Assembly (NCBI RefSeq): GCF_001659605.2
Contig: NC_035170.2
Span: 7,943,001-8,007,000, forward strand
Origin: Manihot esculenta
Taxonomy: Eukaryota; Streptophyta; Magnoliopsida; Malpighiales; Euphorbiaceae
Length of the DNA: 64,000 bases
Direction: 5' to 3'
The number at the start of each line of letters is the position of its first letter. The first letter of the stretch is position 1. Below are positions 10,245 through 21,669 of this stretch, one piece after another. Under the pieces are notes generated by a model. The model was given only the letters and a program-made list of their open reading frames with translations. It made no database searches and was not told the origin of the DNA. A program made the position numbers and the translations under genes.

Positions 10245-10534
10245 TGTCTCTGCCATACGAATATGGACGTATGAGAATATCAGATCTCTACTCCATGCGT
10301 AATGGCCATTTAATTCTTCTCCTGGCACGCTTGCGGATGGACCCACTAGACGGATGGGCTGGTTACTTCTTCTCCTCCGGACTAAGCTGGGAGATGAGAT
10401 TAAGACTGAAGCCCAAGGGAGGTCTGATCTTAGGGCCGCACGGACTGGGCCGGCCCATTAAGAAGACTTAGAAGCCTTAAAACGGGGACTGTCGTCATAA
10501 GCCCGGTCTCGTAACGGGATAGTAAAATCCAACA
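10245..10534 (-). repeat. 5' LTR of the outer gypsy element, right fragment
   Basis: Continuation of the LTR interrupted at 3132. It follows the second CCACC target copy. On the minus strand it starts TGTTGGATTTTACTATCC, a typical gypsy LTR beginning with TG, giving a plus-strand end in CA at 10534. The other flank of the outer element is off-window, so its own target duplication cannot be tested. Confidence 0.7.
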
Positions 10535-11989
10535 GTCATTAATAGGAATGTGAAGCAAATAATGAAATATTCATATTTTAAAGACTATTTTATTATTCTA
10601 ACGAAACTTTAATGACTATATTATAATTTAACTTCTCTCTATTCAATTTAGTTCTTTTTGTTACAATTATGATAAATTAAAAAGATTTAGTATTATTATC
10701 TAAAATTTAAAATTTTAGATATAAATAATGAATTAACATAAATTTTTAGTTTTTTTTTTATCCAATAGGCTTTAAAAATAATAATACGCATAATATGACA
10801 TATAGATTAAAAAAGTTTAATTAAAATTGATTGAGATTAATAGTTAAGATTAAGATAAATACGAAAAACATGATTTTATTGTTTAAAATTTTAAGTTTAG
10901 AATATAAATGTGAAAAATTATAAATTTTTGGATTTTTACCTAAAAATAATTTAAATTTTATAAAAATTATGTTCTTTTTATTATAAATTATATACTTAAT
11001 GCAATGTTTATTTTTACGGTATGTGAATTAACGAAAATTAGTATTTTAAATAAATTAATATAGTAAAAGATATATTAAATAATAACATGTATTATTAATA
11101 AAAATAATATTTTGTGTTATTATTTATAAAAAAAATATATTGTAACTTTTATATTTTAAAATATCAATATTTGGAGATATCATTATTTTCCATTGATTTA
11201 ATATTTTTTTATAAAATAACTAATTTAGAGAAATATATATCATTATTTATAAATTTATAAAATCTATAATATAAATATTATAAATTTCAATTTTTAAATA
11301 TATATTATTTAAAATTATTATTATTTTCCGCTAACATCAAATCTCTTAAACATTATATATAACGCTCAGTTGGATTTTTTTATATGTCAGTACTTTACCT
11401 ATAAAGCATTGTGAGATTGCTTTAGAATTTTGAATTTTGCCTATAAAACAACATGAGATTGCTTTAGGGTTTTGAATTCGTTTAGATCAATAGTAGGCCT
11501 GGCATTGATCTTAGTTAAAGCCTGGGAGTAATTAGCTTCTTACATAATCATATCCTTATAGTTATAATCCTCTAAATCAAAACTATAGATTATTCTTAAA
11601 TAGTCAATGGCTTATGAAGTTATATGATGTTTTGCATCGGCTAAATTTAACATGCTAATTGCCATCCGCTCAACAATAAATCTATTTTCTTAGGTATTAA
11701 CACTAGGGAAAACAATCTTCAAAGCAAAAGAATCATCTTGAGAATCCTAGTTATAATAGGAATCATTAGGCAAGCCAAATTGCTATTGTATTTGCCAAAG
11801 CACGCATCCTAGTGAAATGCGAATAAATATTTTATAGTAAAAATTATTGACAATAGAGAATGAGTGAGGTTTTTTCTTTTTAAAGAAATGTATAAAGGAA
11901 AAATGATGAAACAAATAGAATTACTGACCTACTTACAGCTGTGGCTAATGTGTGAGTTTGTCCGGCAATGTCTAAAAAATCAGTAGGGA
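10535..11989. other. AT-rich intergenic DNA
   Basis: Strongly AT-rich (10535-11350 especially), no gene. At about 11395-11480 a block of roughly 50 bp containing GAGATTGCTTTAG occurs twice in tandem. 11490-11830 is less AT-rich and may be a worn transposon relic, but nothing could be assigned. Confidence 0.6.
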
Positions 11990-12190
11990 AGAGTAAGAGA
12001 CAAGATCACATGAAATCTCAATATAAATGGAAGTGAGGTAAGTAGGTAGTTGCAATAGAAGATCAAACCAAATCTCAGTATTAAAAAGAAGTGAGTTAAG
12101 TGGTTGGTTGAGTGTATGAGAGGAGAAGATCATATTAAATCTCAGAATTAAAGGAAGTGAGTTAAATAGTTGGTTGAGTACCCTCATAAA
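11990..12190. repeat. Imperfect tandem repeat, about 70-bp unit, three copies
   Basis: Three units each carrying an AAATCTCA...GAAGTGAG(T/G)TAAGT core (12010, 12072, 12138 regions). A fourth partial unit (AATCTCAGTGTTAATGAAAG) lies at 12680-12705 on the other side of the MITE, so the MITE landed inside the array. Confidence 0.7.
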
Positions 12191-12206
12191 TTGTTGGCAT
12201 ACTAGA

Positions 12207-12676
12207 TAGGGGTGAGCATTCGGTCGGTTCGGTTCAAAACCGAACAGAACTGAATAAATCGAAAACTGAAATTTTAGTATTTATGAAAATTGAATCGAAC
12301 CGATTTTGATCAGAAATCGAATCGAACTGAACCGATCTGATTCGGTTCAATTCGATTCGGTTTGATCGGTTTCGATCTTTAATAATTTATTATTTTTTAT
12401 ACTTTATTTTTAATATTTTAAAATTTAATTAAAATATTTTAATCTTAATATGATTTAATTTCTGTATATTATTAAAAAAACATATTATTATCACTAATCG
12501 GTTCGGTTCGATTTTTTCAATTTTTTTCTGATCAAAACCGAACCGAATCGAAATAACTAAAATTTTTGAAATTAAAAACCGAACCGAACCGAAATGTATA
12601 AAAAATTGAACCAAATTTTCAAATCAATTCGATTCAATCGGTTTTTTCGATTTGAATCGAATACTGGTCACCCCTA
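12207..12676. mobile_element. hAT-type MITE, copy 1
   Basis: 470 bp beginning TAGGGGTGAGCATTCGG and ending ...ACTGGTCACCCCTA, so the ends are inverted (TAGGGGTGA / TCACCCCTA). Subterminal regions are full of CGGTTCGGTT-type repeats in opposite orientation at the two ends, a pattern known from Ac-like hAT non-autonomous elements. TACTA lies next to both ends, an imperfect target duplication. A second copy lies at 62030-62475. Confidence 0.8.
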
Positions 12677-13447
12677 TACTAATCTCAGTGTTAATGAAAG
12701 TGTTAAAATTGTGATCTAATGTCACTTTTTCTTTATTTTTTAAATTATTAATATATTATATTTTATAATAATAAATATTTTTTTATAATTTTCATATATT
12801 AATATTTAATAGATTTTATTATTAATATTTAAATAAAAATTATTAGTATTATATAATTTTATGGTTATAAAATTAATATTATATTATGATTAGATATATT
12901 GTGATTAGATGTATAAAAATAATTTAAAAATATATTTATCCTTTAAATAAATTTTTTTATTATTTTAATAAATTAATATAGTAATATTATAATAGAATTT
13001 TTTATTATTTTAATAAATTAATATAATAATACTTAATTAAATAATATCAATAATTTTATATTTGTTTAATTACATAATAATGTTATTTCATAACTTTACA
13101 AAACACTAGAATCAGTTATAAATAATTATTATATTTTATAAAAATATTTTTAATATATAAAAGTACTATAAAAATTAATAATAAAGACACTGCATATAAA
13201 AATATTTAAAAGTATAATATTATATTACTATTAAATATATACAAAATCACTGAAATTAATTACTTTATTTATTTATTCTTTCTTTGATGAATTATAAACA
13301 ATTTTATAATCGCATACAATGTTTAAAATTATTATATTATTTTGAGACGTTAATAATTTATTAAAAAAATTAAATAAATAAATTAATCTAATTATAGAAT
13401 AAATTAATTAAATATTTGATAAACTATAAACAATCGGGTGATTCCTA
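12677..13447. other. AT-rich intergenic DNA left of the viral insert
   Basis: Very AT-rich with no gene. 12770-12900 loosely resembles the 167-bp sequence that flanks the viral insert, so this may be an old dispersed AT-rich repeat. Confidence 0.6.
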
Positions 13448-13614
13448 CAATATCTAATCTCAATATAATTTTATTCTATAACTCTAAATATTAATATATT
13501 TTATATATTAATATTTAAATTAAAAATATTACTAACTCTATATAATTTTATTGTCATAAATATTATGTGATTATGTATAGTGCTATAAAATTAATATTAT
13601 TTTATGATTATATA
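13448..13614. repeat. 167-bp direct repeat flanking the viral insert, left copy
   Basis: Host AT-rich sequence starting CAATATCTAATC and ending GATTATATA. It ends exactly where viral homology begins and matches 23271-23437 with two mismatches. The arrangement is that of a very long target-site duplication. Confidence 0.88.
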
Positions 13615-13828
13615 TCTCCACACATATTCCAGAAAAGAACAAAGTTTAATTAAGAAACAATATTTTGAATTTTGTAACCAAGTTGAAACAACTATACTAT
13701 TTTTTACGTATTTAAAATATTTCCATGAAGAAAGATTAAATATTTTAGAAAAGAAAATACATAAATGAAATAAGGTAAATGATATAGGAGAACCAAGTGA
13801 CCAATATCATGAATCAGAAAGACCACTA

Positions 13829-16372
13829 ATGAGTAGAGCATTCTTTAAAAAAGATCATGTGTATAATGGTATACAACCAATAATACATACACAAAATATA
13901 CAAAATAATGAAATGAAAGATATTTGTTTACAAAATAGTTGGACAAATGTAACATTACATTTATTAGGAAACCAATTAGATAGAATAGAAGAAAAGATAG
14001 AACAAAATCATGAAGCCATAACAGACATAGATCATATAGAAATACCAAGGGCACCATCCCCTGTAACTTATAAACCAAATATTCCATATATTTCTCAAAA
14101 ATACACTAATACAAAACCATATAGCATAGATCCTGCTAAAAAACAAATAAATAAACCTTTCACAAAAATTATACCACCTCCACAAAATCCTATAGATATA
14201 GTAACAATAAATCCAAAGACAGAGTTAAGTGATATGTCAAAATTATTACAAAAAATAATAAATGAACAAAATACTTCTCCAAAAACTAGTACCTCAGGAG
14301 GTATTAAAATAGAAGAACCTTCACAAACTCAAAGTCATATAAAAGGAGAGAATACTAGTAAAGACAAAGGTAAGATTACTATTTTAACAGAATATAATGA
14401 AACCTCTTCCTCAGATGAAGAATCCATAAATAATCCTTTAGAAGCATCAGACTCTGACCAAAGCTATATTCCCATAAATAATCTAGAAAGACAAAATAAT
14501 AAAAACCCAGATGATTTAAAAATTTTAGATAGAAAGCAAAAACAATATAATGCAAAGAATATATATGAATGGAATATAGATGAAAGATCAGAAGTAGAAA
14601 TAATACAAATTACTAAAGAAATGGTAATTGTAGGAAATATATATAAACAAAGAGTAGGAATTGCTGATAAAGAAGCAGTAGAAAATATAATATTAGGATT
14701 CACAGGAGAATTAAGGACATGGTGGGATAAATTATTAAGTAATGAAATAAAAGAAAATATTTTATCAGCTAGAAGAATTAACACAACAACAGGAGAATTA
14801 GTCACAGATCCATCAACTGGACAACCACAATCTTTTATTTTAGCTTATTTAGTTTATAATATTATATCACATTTTATAGGAGACTTAGATTTATATACAG
14901 AAAGAAATAGTGAAATTTTACAAAATCTTAAATGCAGAAAATTAGAAAATTTTAGATGGTATAAAGACAATTTCTTGAAAAGAGTATATGCATTAGCAGA
15001 CCCAAATGCTTACCATTGGAAAGAGAAATTTTTAACAGGATTACCAAGATTATTTTCGACAAAAGTTAAAGAAACAATTGAGCAAAGGTTTGGACATATT
15101 TCATATGATGATTTAACATATGGTGACTTAATAACTTGTGTAAATTTAACTGGCATAAGATTATGTAGAGATATAAAATTACAAAATAAATTAAAATTAG
15201 AAAATAGACAATCTAGAAAAGAACTAGGAAATTGGTGTGAACAATTTGGCTTTGGAACTATCAAAAAACATAAACACAGAAGATATAAACCTTTTAAAAC
15301 AGATAAAATTTGTAGAAAATATAATTATCAACGAAAAGAATATAATAATAAAAATAACAAACAACTAGATAAAAGAAAACCATTTAAAAGAAAAAATTAT
15401 AATAAAAAATATAATTACAAAAAACCAAATAATAAGAATAACATAACATGTTACTTATGCAACCAAAGAGGACACTATGCAAAAGAATGTCCTGCTAAGA
15501 AAAAGATTCATGAGTTAGGATTAGAATTAAAAATAGATAATATTGACCAATTAATAGATAAAATTGACCAAATTAGTTTATCTTCTTCAGAATTAGATGA
15601 TGATTATAGTAGTGACAATTCATCAAGATCAATATATAGCACAAATAGTGATCATAATTGTAAAGGAGAAATATGTGCTTGTAATAACAAAATAAATGTC
15701 TTAACAGAATATAACCAAGTATTAGAACAAATAGAACAAGTACAAGATTCTAATATAAAAAGAAAATTCTTTAAAAAATTAACAAAGTTAATTAACGAAG
15801 AAATAAAACAAGGAACTGAATCACCAACAAATTTTGAAGAAATAGAACAAATGTTTAAACAAAAGAAACCAATAAAAACAATTTCTTCTATGGATTTACA
15901 ATCAGAAATTAAACAATTAAAATTAGAAGTAAGACAATTAAAACTGAGATGTGATCAATTAGAACAAAATCAAAATTTAAAAAATAAAGCAAAAATAGAA
16001 GAAAAACCAGAAGATATTAATTCAGATAATGAAAGTGAAAAAGAATTAAAATTTAATGACATTACTAGAATTAAATTCCAAAAATGGTATGTTAAAATTA
16101 CTCTAACAATTAAAGACTTTAAACTTGAAACTATAGCTATGTTAGATTCAGGAGCAGATATGAATTGCATAGACCAAGGAATAATCCCAAGTAAGTATTT
16201 CCATAAAACTAAACAAACTTTATCAGCAGCAAACTCAACAAAAGTCAAAATAGAATATAAAATACCAAGTGCACATATTTGTAATAATAGAATCTGCTTT
16301 AAAACAAGTTTTATGTTAATAAAAAATCTAAATACCCAAATCATATTAGGAAATCCTTTTCTACAAATGTAA
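13829..16372 (+). pseudogene. Viral polyprotein part: coat protein, zinc knuckle and aspartic protease
   Basis: An 847-codon open stretch that was the middle of a larger polyprotein. Upstream, the same frame is open only after an in-frame TGA near 13768, so the ATG at 13829 is just the first after the break. The N-terminal part is Asn/Ile/Lys-rich with acidic Ser clusters; the capsid core is in the middle. A basic patch then leads into a CCHC knuckle (CYLCNQRGHYAKEC, residues 541-554), the hallmark of pararetroviral coat proteins. A Leu/Gln coiled-coil-like stretch follows at about 690-715. The protease active site DSGA is at residues 773-776. The frame ends at a premature TAA (16370-16372) and runs on in the same frame into the RT region. 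Confidence 0.88.
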
Positions 16373-17677
16373 TACCCTTTTAAAGTAACCAAATTAGGAT
16401 TAGAAACCAATATTTTAGGACAAGATATTATCTTCAAATTTATATCTCCAATAAATTACCATGATGTAAATTTATTCCAACAGGTAAATATAAGTAAAAT
16501 TAATAATATAGAAAACCAAATAAAATTTCTAAAAGAAGATTTACATTTTACAAAAATAGATGAACAATTAGAAACATTAACTATTAAACAACAAATAAAA
16601 AATATTCAAGACCAATTTGAGAGAGATTTATGTTCAGATTTACCAACAGCTTTTTGGGATAGAAAACAACATATAGTAACATTACCATATGAACCAGATT
16701 TCAAAGAACAAGATATTCCAACAAAAGCAAGACCTATTCAAATGAATCAAGAAATGTTAGAATATTGTAAAAAAGAAATTCAAGATTTACTAACAAAAAA
16801 TTTAATTAGACCAAGTAAATCTCCCTGGTCTTGTGCAGCATTCTATGTAATAAAAAATGCAGAATTAGAAAGAGGAGCACCAAGATTAGTTATAAATTAT
16901 AAACCATTAAACAAAGTTTTAAGATGGATAAGATATCCCATACCTAATAAACAAGATTTATTAAATCGATTATACAAAGCTGAAATATTTTCAAAATTTG
17001 ATATGAAATCAGGATTTTGGCAAGTACAAATTGATGAAAAAGATAAATACAAAACTGCATTTACTGTACCCTTTGGACAATATGAATGGAACATAATGCC
17101 TTTTGGATTAAAAAATGCACCAAGTGAATTTCAGAAAATTATGAATGATATTTTTACACCATATGATTTTATAATAACATACATAGATGATGTTTTAATA
17201 TTCAGCCAAGATATTTCTCAACATATTCGGCATTTACAAATTTTTTATAAAACTATAAAAAGAAATGGATTAGTTTTATCTAAACCAAAAATGAAGATAT
17301 TTCAAACAAAGATTAGATTTTTAGGTCATGAGATTTTTATAAATACAATTGTACCAATACAAAGAAGTATTGAGTTTGCAGACAAATTTCCAGATGAAAT
17401 AAAAGATAAAAATCAATTACAAAGATTTTTAGAATCCTTAAATTATATTTCTGATTTCTATCCTAATTTAAGAATTTTTTGCAAACCACTCTATAATAGA
17501 TTAAAAACAAATCCTAAACCATGGAGTGAAGAACATACAAAAATTATTCAAGAAATCAAAAAATATGTCAAAAATCTGTCATGTTTAAATATTTGTAATC
17601 CTAATTTTCCAAAAATTGTAGAAACTGATGCATCAGATCAAGGATATGGCGGTATCCTTAAACAAAAAAATAAATAA
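16373..17677 (+). pseudogene. Viral reverse transcriptase region
   Basis: It continues in frame from the TAA at 16370-16372. The first ATG is at 16742 and the frame ends TAA at 17675-17677. RT motifs are clear in order: LVINYKPLN, then FSKFDMKSGFWQ with the first catalytic Asp, the PFGLKNAPSEFQ block, and the YIDD catalytic box at residues 147-150 counted from the 16742 ATG. RNase H begins near the end (ETDASDQGYGG), where an A-run at about 17662-17680 breaks the frame. In the living virus this enzyme copies pregenomic RNA into DNA. It is dead here because of the upstream stop and the frameshift. Confidence 0.9.
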
Positions 17678-18002
17678 TAAAGATGTTATTATAAGATATT
17701 ATTCAGGAATATGGAATCCTACTCAAGAAAAATACTCTACCATTAAAAAAGAAATTTTATCGATTGTATTATGTGTTACAAAATTTCAGAGTGATCTTTT
17801 AAACCAAAAATTTACTATTAGAGTAGATTGTAAAGCTGCCAAAGATGTTTTAACAAAAGATGTAAAAAATTTAGCTGCCAAACATATTTTTGCAAGATGG
17901 CAAGCTTTCTTATCTATATTTGATTTTGATATTGTTCATATTAAAGGAACTGATAATTCTATTGCAGATTTCTTAACTCGAGAATTTTTGCAGGGCAAAT
18001 GA
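17628..18002 (+). pseudogene. Viral RNase H region (frameshifted from RT)
   Basis: The +1 frame relative to RT carries the rest of RNase H. It includes the Tyr-Ser-x-x-(W/L) type block after the first Asp (RYYSGIWN), a Glu-containing helix region (TIKKEILSIV), a block reading FTIRVDCKAA with the third acidic residue, and the C-terminal HIKGTDNSIADFLTRE motif with the last Asp. The TGA stop at 18000-18002 overlaps the next start codon (ATGA). Confidence 0.87.
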
Positions 18003-19303
18003 CTGACAAAGGCAAAGAAGCTGAAAAGATCTCTTTGAGATCACAGACCAATATTTCTAAGACCAATTTGACAAAATTACAATTATTCACTTCTGGACCA
18101 TCCACTCATCAAAGACCAATTTATATTAGTAGTACCAGTATTATAAATAGACCAGTGAGTCCAATGTCAAGTGCTTTAATTACCCAACCAAGTAACCCAA
18201 GGCCCAGATCACCAAGACCAAATTTTACTCCCAATTTTACCTCATTAAATAAATATAGCCCATTACAATCTCCCATGGGCTCTATCAGACCAATTACACC
18301 TTCTACCTTTAAACAGATTGTCTCAAACACACCATCCTCTACCCAAAATCCAATTGTTTCACAAGATCTCATTTCAACAGATTACAAATACAAATCCATT
18401 GAAGACCATGTCATTACCATAGAACTGGAATATTGGGCTAAAAACCCAAATCTCAATGCTTATCAACTATGTGATTCTATTTTTCCCAAAATCCCATTTT
18501 TATATCCCAGACAATTTTAATAAATCCCAACACTATTATGAAACCATTCTTGTTCAGACAAATTATATTCTTATTCAAAACAATTATGATCCAAAATATC
18601 CAAACAAAATTAGATATTGTAAAGTCCGCTTAATTAAAGTGTGGACTCTGGCAGAGTGTGGACTCTGGCAGAGTGGGGACAAGAGCCCCATCAGACAAAG
18701 GAATTTATTTTGACCAATGGACAAAATGCAAGATATAATTATTATGATTACCAAATTGTTTGGGAACGAACATTCCTTAAGCAAAATGACCAAATGTCTA
18801 TTTCTTTCTTTTTCTATATCTCTGATAATTTTGAATACCCAATACCATATTGGTTCCATCAATGGTGGAATAAATTTGGTATACATACAGACATTATCCC
18901 AGATTAAATTCAGACAGCACAAAACCAATTTTATGAGAGAACCAAACTACCAGACATCATTAATTGCTCTCCAAAATAGTTAGTCTATAGCCATTATTTT
19001 CACATACCATGGATATTCATGATAGAGTACCAAATTAAAGACCAGACCATTGACAATTTTCAAATACCCATTTTAGTCAGAAAATATAAGACCAAATGGT
19101 GGTCCAAGACTGATTTGCAGGCTTGTGGACCAGAAGCCCTAGAACCATTTTTCTCAAGATATCCACAATTTTGTAAAAGCCCAAGCCCAGCTAGCATATC
19201 CAAACATGAAACCTTTTTGGCAAAGAGACAAATGATAATATCACAAATGGCAGCATGTACCTCCGAAGAGGAATATGACAAATTATTGGAAGAATTGAAT
19301 TAG
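17999..19303 (+). pseudogene. Viral ORF2, unknown function, broken
   Basis: It starts at the ATG overlapping the ORF1 stop. The first 173 codons are open (to 18520) and rich in Ser/Pro/Thr, as in a disordered leader. After a frameshift near 18460-18520 the reading moves through other frames, with stops near 18713, 18904 and 18980. An intact-looking tail of 94 codons ends TAG at 19301-19303. Downstream blocks are Trp/Tyr-rich (NFEYPIPYWFHQWW, then KTKWWSKTD). Florendoviruses have a second ORF of unknown role at this place; no function is proposed. A short duplication (GTGTGGACTCTGGCAGA, twice) lies at 18638-18672. Confidence 0.7.
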
Positions 19304-19384
19304 ACAAAAAATTCTACAGCATCACCAGTAGATTTATCTGATGATAATGATGATTTTTTCACTCAAGTAGAAATGTGACAATTC

Positions 19385-19640
19385 CGCAATTATTCAGCAG
19401 ACAAGTGGCCGACAAAGCATAAAGCACTGACAAAGACAAAAGCAATGACTCAGCAGACAAATAGACGACAAAGCATAATGGAGCTGACACAGCATGGCCC
19501 ACTTCTGACAAAAGACAAATGGCCGACAAAGCATAATGGAGCTGACACAGCATGACCCACTTCTGACAAAAGACAAATGGCCGACAAAGCATGATGGAGC
19601 TGACGCAGCATGGCCTACATCTGACAAAGACAACTCACCA
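19385..19640 (+). promoter_or_regulatory. Viral enhancer-like tandem repeats, about 58-bp unit, four copies
   Basis: Units begin at about 19405, 19463, 19521 and 19579, each with (G)CCGACAAAGCAT, GAGCTGACRCAG and a CTGACAAA block. The last unit carries TGACGCAG, similar to as-1 (TGACG) sites of the caulimovirus 35S promoter. They lie 50-290 bp upstream of a TATA box, where caulimovirid enhancers are expected. Confidence 0.7.
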
Positions 19641-19692
19641 AGCACTCAATGACCGCTCAACCAAATTGAATGAAGTTTTGAAGTCCGACGCC

Positions 19693-19701
19693 TATAAATA
19701 G
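19693..19701 (+). promoter_or_regulatory. Viral pregenomic RNA promoter TATA box
   Basis: TATAAATAG just downstream of the 58-bp enhancer repeats and upstream of the leader with the primer site. This fits a caulimovirid pregenomic promoter. Confidence 0.75.
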
Positions 19702-19719
19702 AGATCTCATTTCCATTTG

Positions 19720-20412
19720 TAAACACACAAGAATTTTCTCTGAAAATCTTTCTTTCTCTTTATGTTGCAATTTCAAATTTATGTTTTGACAAATTGTAAG
19801 GAGTCCATAGTTTACAACAACTTGGACGTAGCAGTATATTGTAATACAAGTTTGTAATACAAAGTAAGTATTCGTATATTTACATTTTATACAACTGTTA
19901 CAGTGTAAGTCCGTATTGACGGCAATATTCTTTCTCTCTTCGCACTCCACTCTGACTTAACTTTGGGAAATCCAAGTTAAGGTTGCAGGAACCCAAACCA
20001 AATTAAAAAATTATTATTGCATTCATAATAAGTATGCTCTGTGGTTGCAGCTTTAGTTGATCTTCCACATCAGAAATTGTGTTGCTCATTTGAAAAATAC
20101 TGTTTAAATCATAATTTAAAATGCAAATTGAAATCACTGTATATTACTATTATACCTGTAATTGTTATTATACTGTAATGACCATTATTTCTTAAATAGT
20201 TATTGTATTAGATTGTTATCAGTTAATTTAAATCGTAGCTGAGTTCTTTTATGGTATCAGAGCCAATAAAGTTTCTATCTATCTTAAACAATTCAAATTA
20301 AAGTTTTAGAGTCAAAACTGTGTCTAGATTGTCGTAAGTCAGGCAAAGAGAGTGTAAGTCCTGCAGAAATGTTTCTGGAAGGAAGTGTATGTTGAAACCC
20401 TAAGATTTTAAA
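19720..20412 (+). other. Viral leader region
   Basis: About 690 bp between promoter and movement-protein start, with no long frame and several small ATGs. It contains the primer binding site near 20252. Pregenomic RNA leaders of this family are long and structured; structure was not computed here. Confidence 0.6.
20252..20264 (+). other. Viral minus-strand primer binding site (tRNA-Met)
   Basis: TGGTATCAGAGCC in the leader, complementary to initiator tRNA-Met as in all caulimovirids. This fixes the conventional start of the viral genome map. Confidence 0.9.
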
Positions 20413-21254
20413 ATGAGTATGTTTAGGAGAAATAGATCTTCTAGGTCCCGACATTCAGATGAGGAGCTTATAAACGATTTAAATATTAACAAAGATAATA
20501 ATCATACAATACTATCTAGAGAAAGCAATTGGAATACTCAACAATTAGCAAATTGGAAGCCCTTACAACACCCATATCAACAATATATAAAAAAGGTATA
20601 TTAGATTTTAAAGCTGCTAAGGCAATTAAAACCAAAGAGAAAGTTGTACCCTTATATTCAGAAAACCAATCTATGAGTTTATTAAGTAAAAAGACAATAT
20701 TAAAATGTATTAACCAAGGTTATAGATTTATGCATATAGACTTAGTACAAATTGCAATTAAACCATTAACTGTAGAAGGTTTAAATACTAGTATGCATGT
20801 AGCATTAAGAGATTGTAGACATATAAATTACAAAGATTCTTTATTAGGATTATTTGAAACAAGTTTGACAAATGGACCAATATATTCAAATTGTTTTCCC
20901 AATTTTACAATATCTTTAACAGATCCACGTATAATGAAAATATTAACATTAGATATATTAACACATAATTATAATATGTTAAAAGGATCACATATATATG
21001 AGATATTTTATAGGTTAAATTATAAAATAATGAATACAGGATTATGTCCAAATGCAATAGACCATAATAGATTAACAGGAGAAACAATTTTTTGGGAAAT
21101 TGATCAAACCAAAGCAAATATAACTATACCAAAAACCATACAATGGAAAGATGTAAGTCTACCAGAAAGTTGGAAATATCCAGTAAAAACAATACCAAAT
21201 CTACCTCCAAAAGAAAATAAAGAAATAGATTATATTATACAAAATGAAGATTGA
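20413..21254 (+). pseudogene. Viral movement protein (30K family), broken
   Basis: It starts at ATG 20413 (arginine/serine-rich start). The frame shifts at an A-run (about 20587-20594) into the frame that runs to a TGA at 21252-21254. The second part shows the 30K movement-protein core: a hydrophobic block (FMHIDLVQIAIKPL), a conserved Asp/Arg block (VALRDCRHINYKDSLLG) and a Gly/Phe block with ISLTDPR. In related viruses this forms the N-terminus of the large polyprotein and moves the virus through plasmodesmata. The linker to the coat protein (21255-21876) has at least a second stop near 21369 and a frame change at an A-run near 21590. Confidence 0.85.
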
Positions 21255-21669
21255 TCAGTAGAATTAAAATTTAAAAGGTCAAACTCTTTCAGACAAAACA
21301 ATTCCAGTATATACCAACCTTCTAGACATTCCTTAGAATCCTCACGAAGGAGACATAATATAGAAATATAAACAGATATAAGTATATATGAGAAATCAAC
21401 TGTTCCTCAATACCAAGGACCATTTTTTGGAGAAATATCAGGTACTAAACCTGTAGAAGAAACCTTTGACCATCAAACTAAACCACCAACTACAACAAAA
21501 GGAATAAAAATACAAGAAGGTATATTTAGACAAGGACAGTTTAGTCAACCATATGAGGATAGTGAGTTTACCATAAATACGTTAAAAAAAAATTTATTCT
21601 TGATAAAGACCAAATTCAAGCTGACTATATGTCAGATAAAAACCGGGGGAAAAGGGAGATATTTCTTCA

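Noticed and set aside
12225..12660. CGAACC/GGTTCGG repeats resembling telomere-like or satellite DNA
   Set aside because: They are subterminal repeats of a hAT-type MITE with inverted ends and flanking duplication, and do not match the plant telomere repeat TTTAGGG.
19359..19645. Two overlapping minus-strand frames with repeated Leu/Cys-rich segments
   Set aside because: Artefact of the 58-bp viral enhancer repeats.
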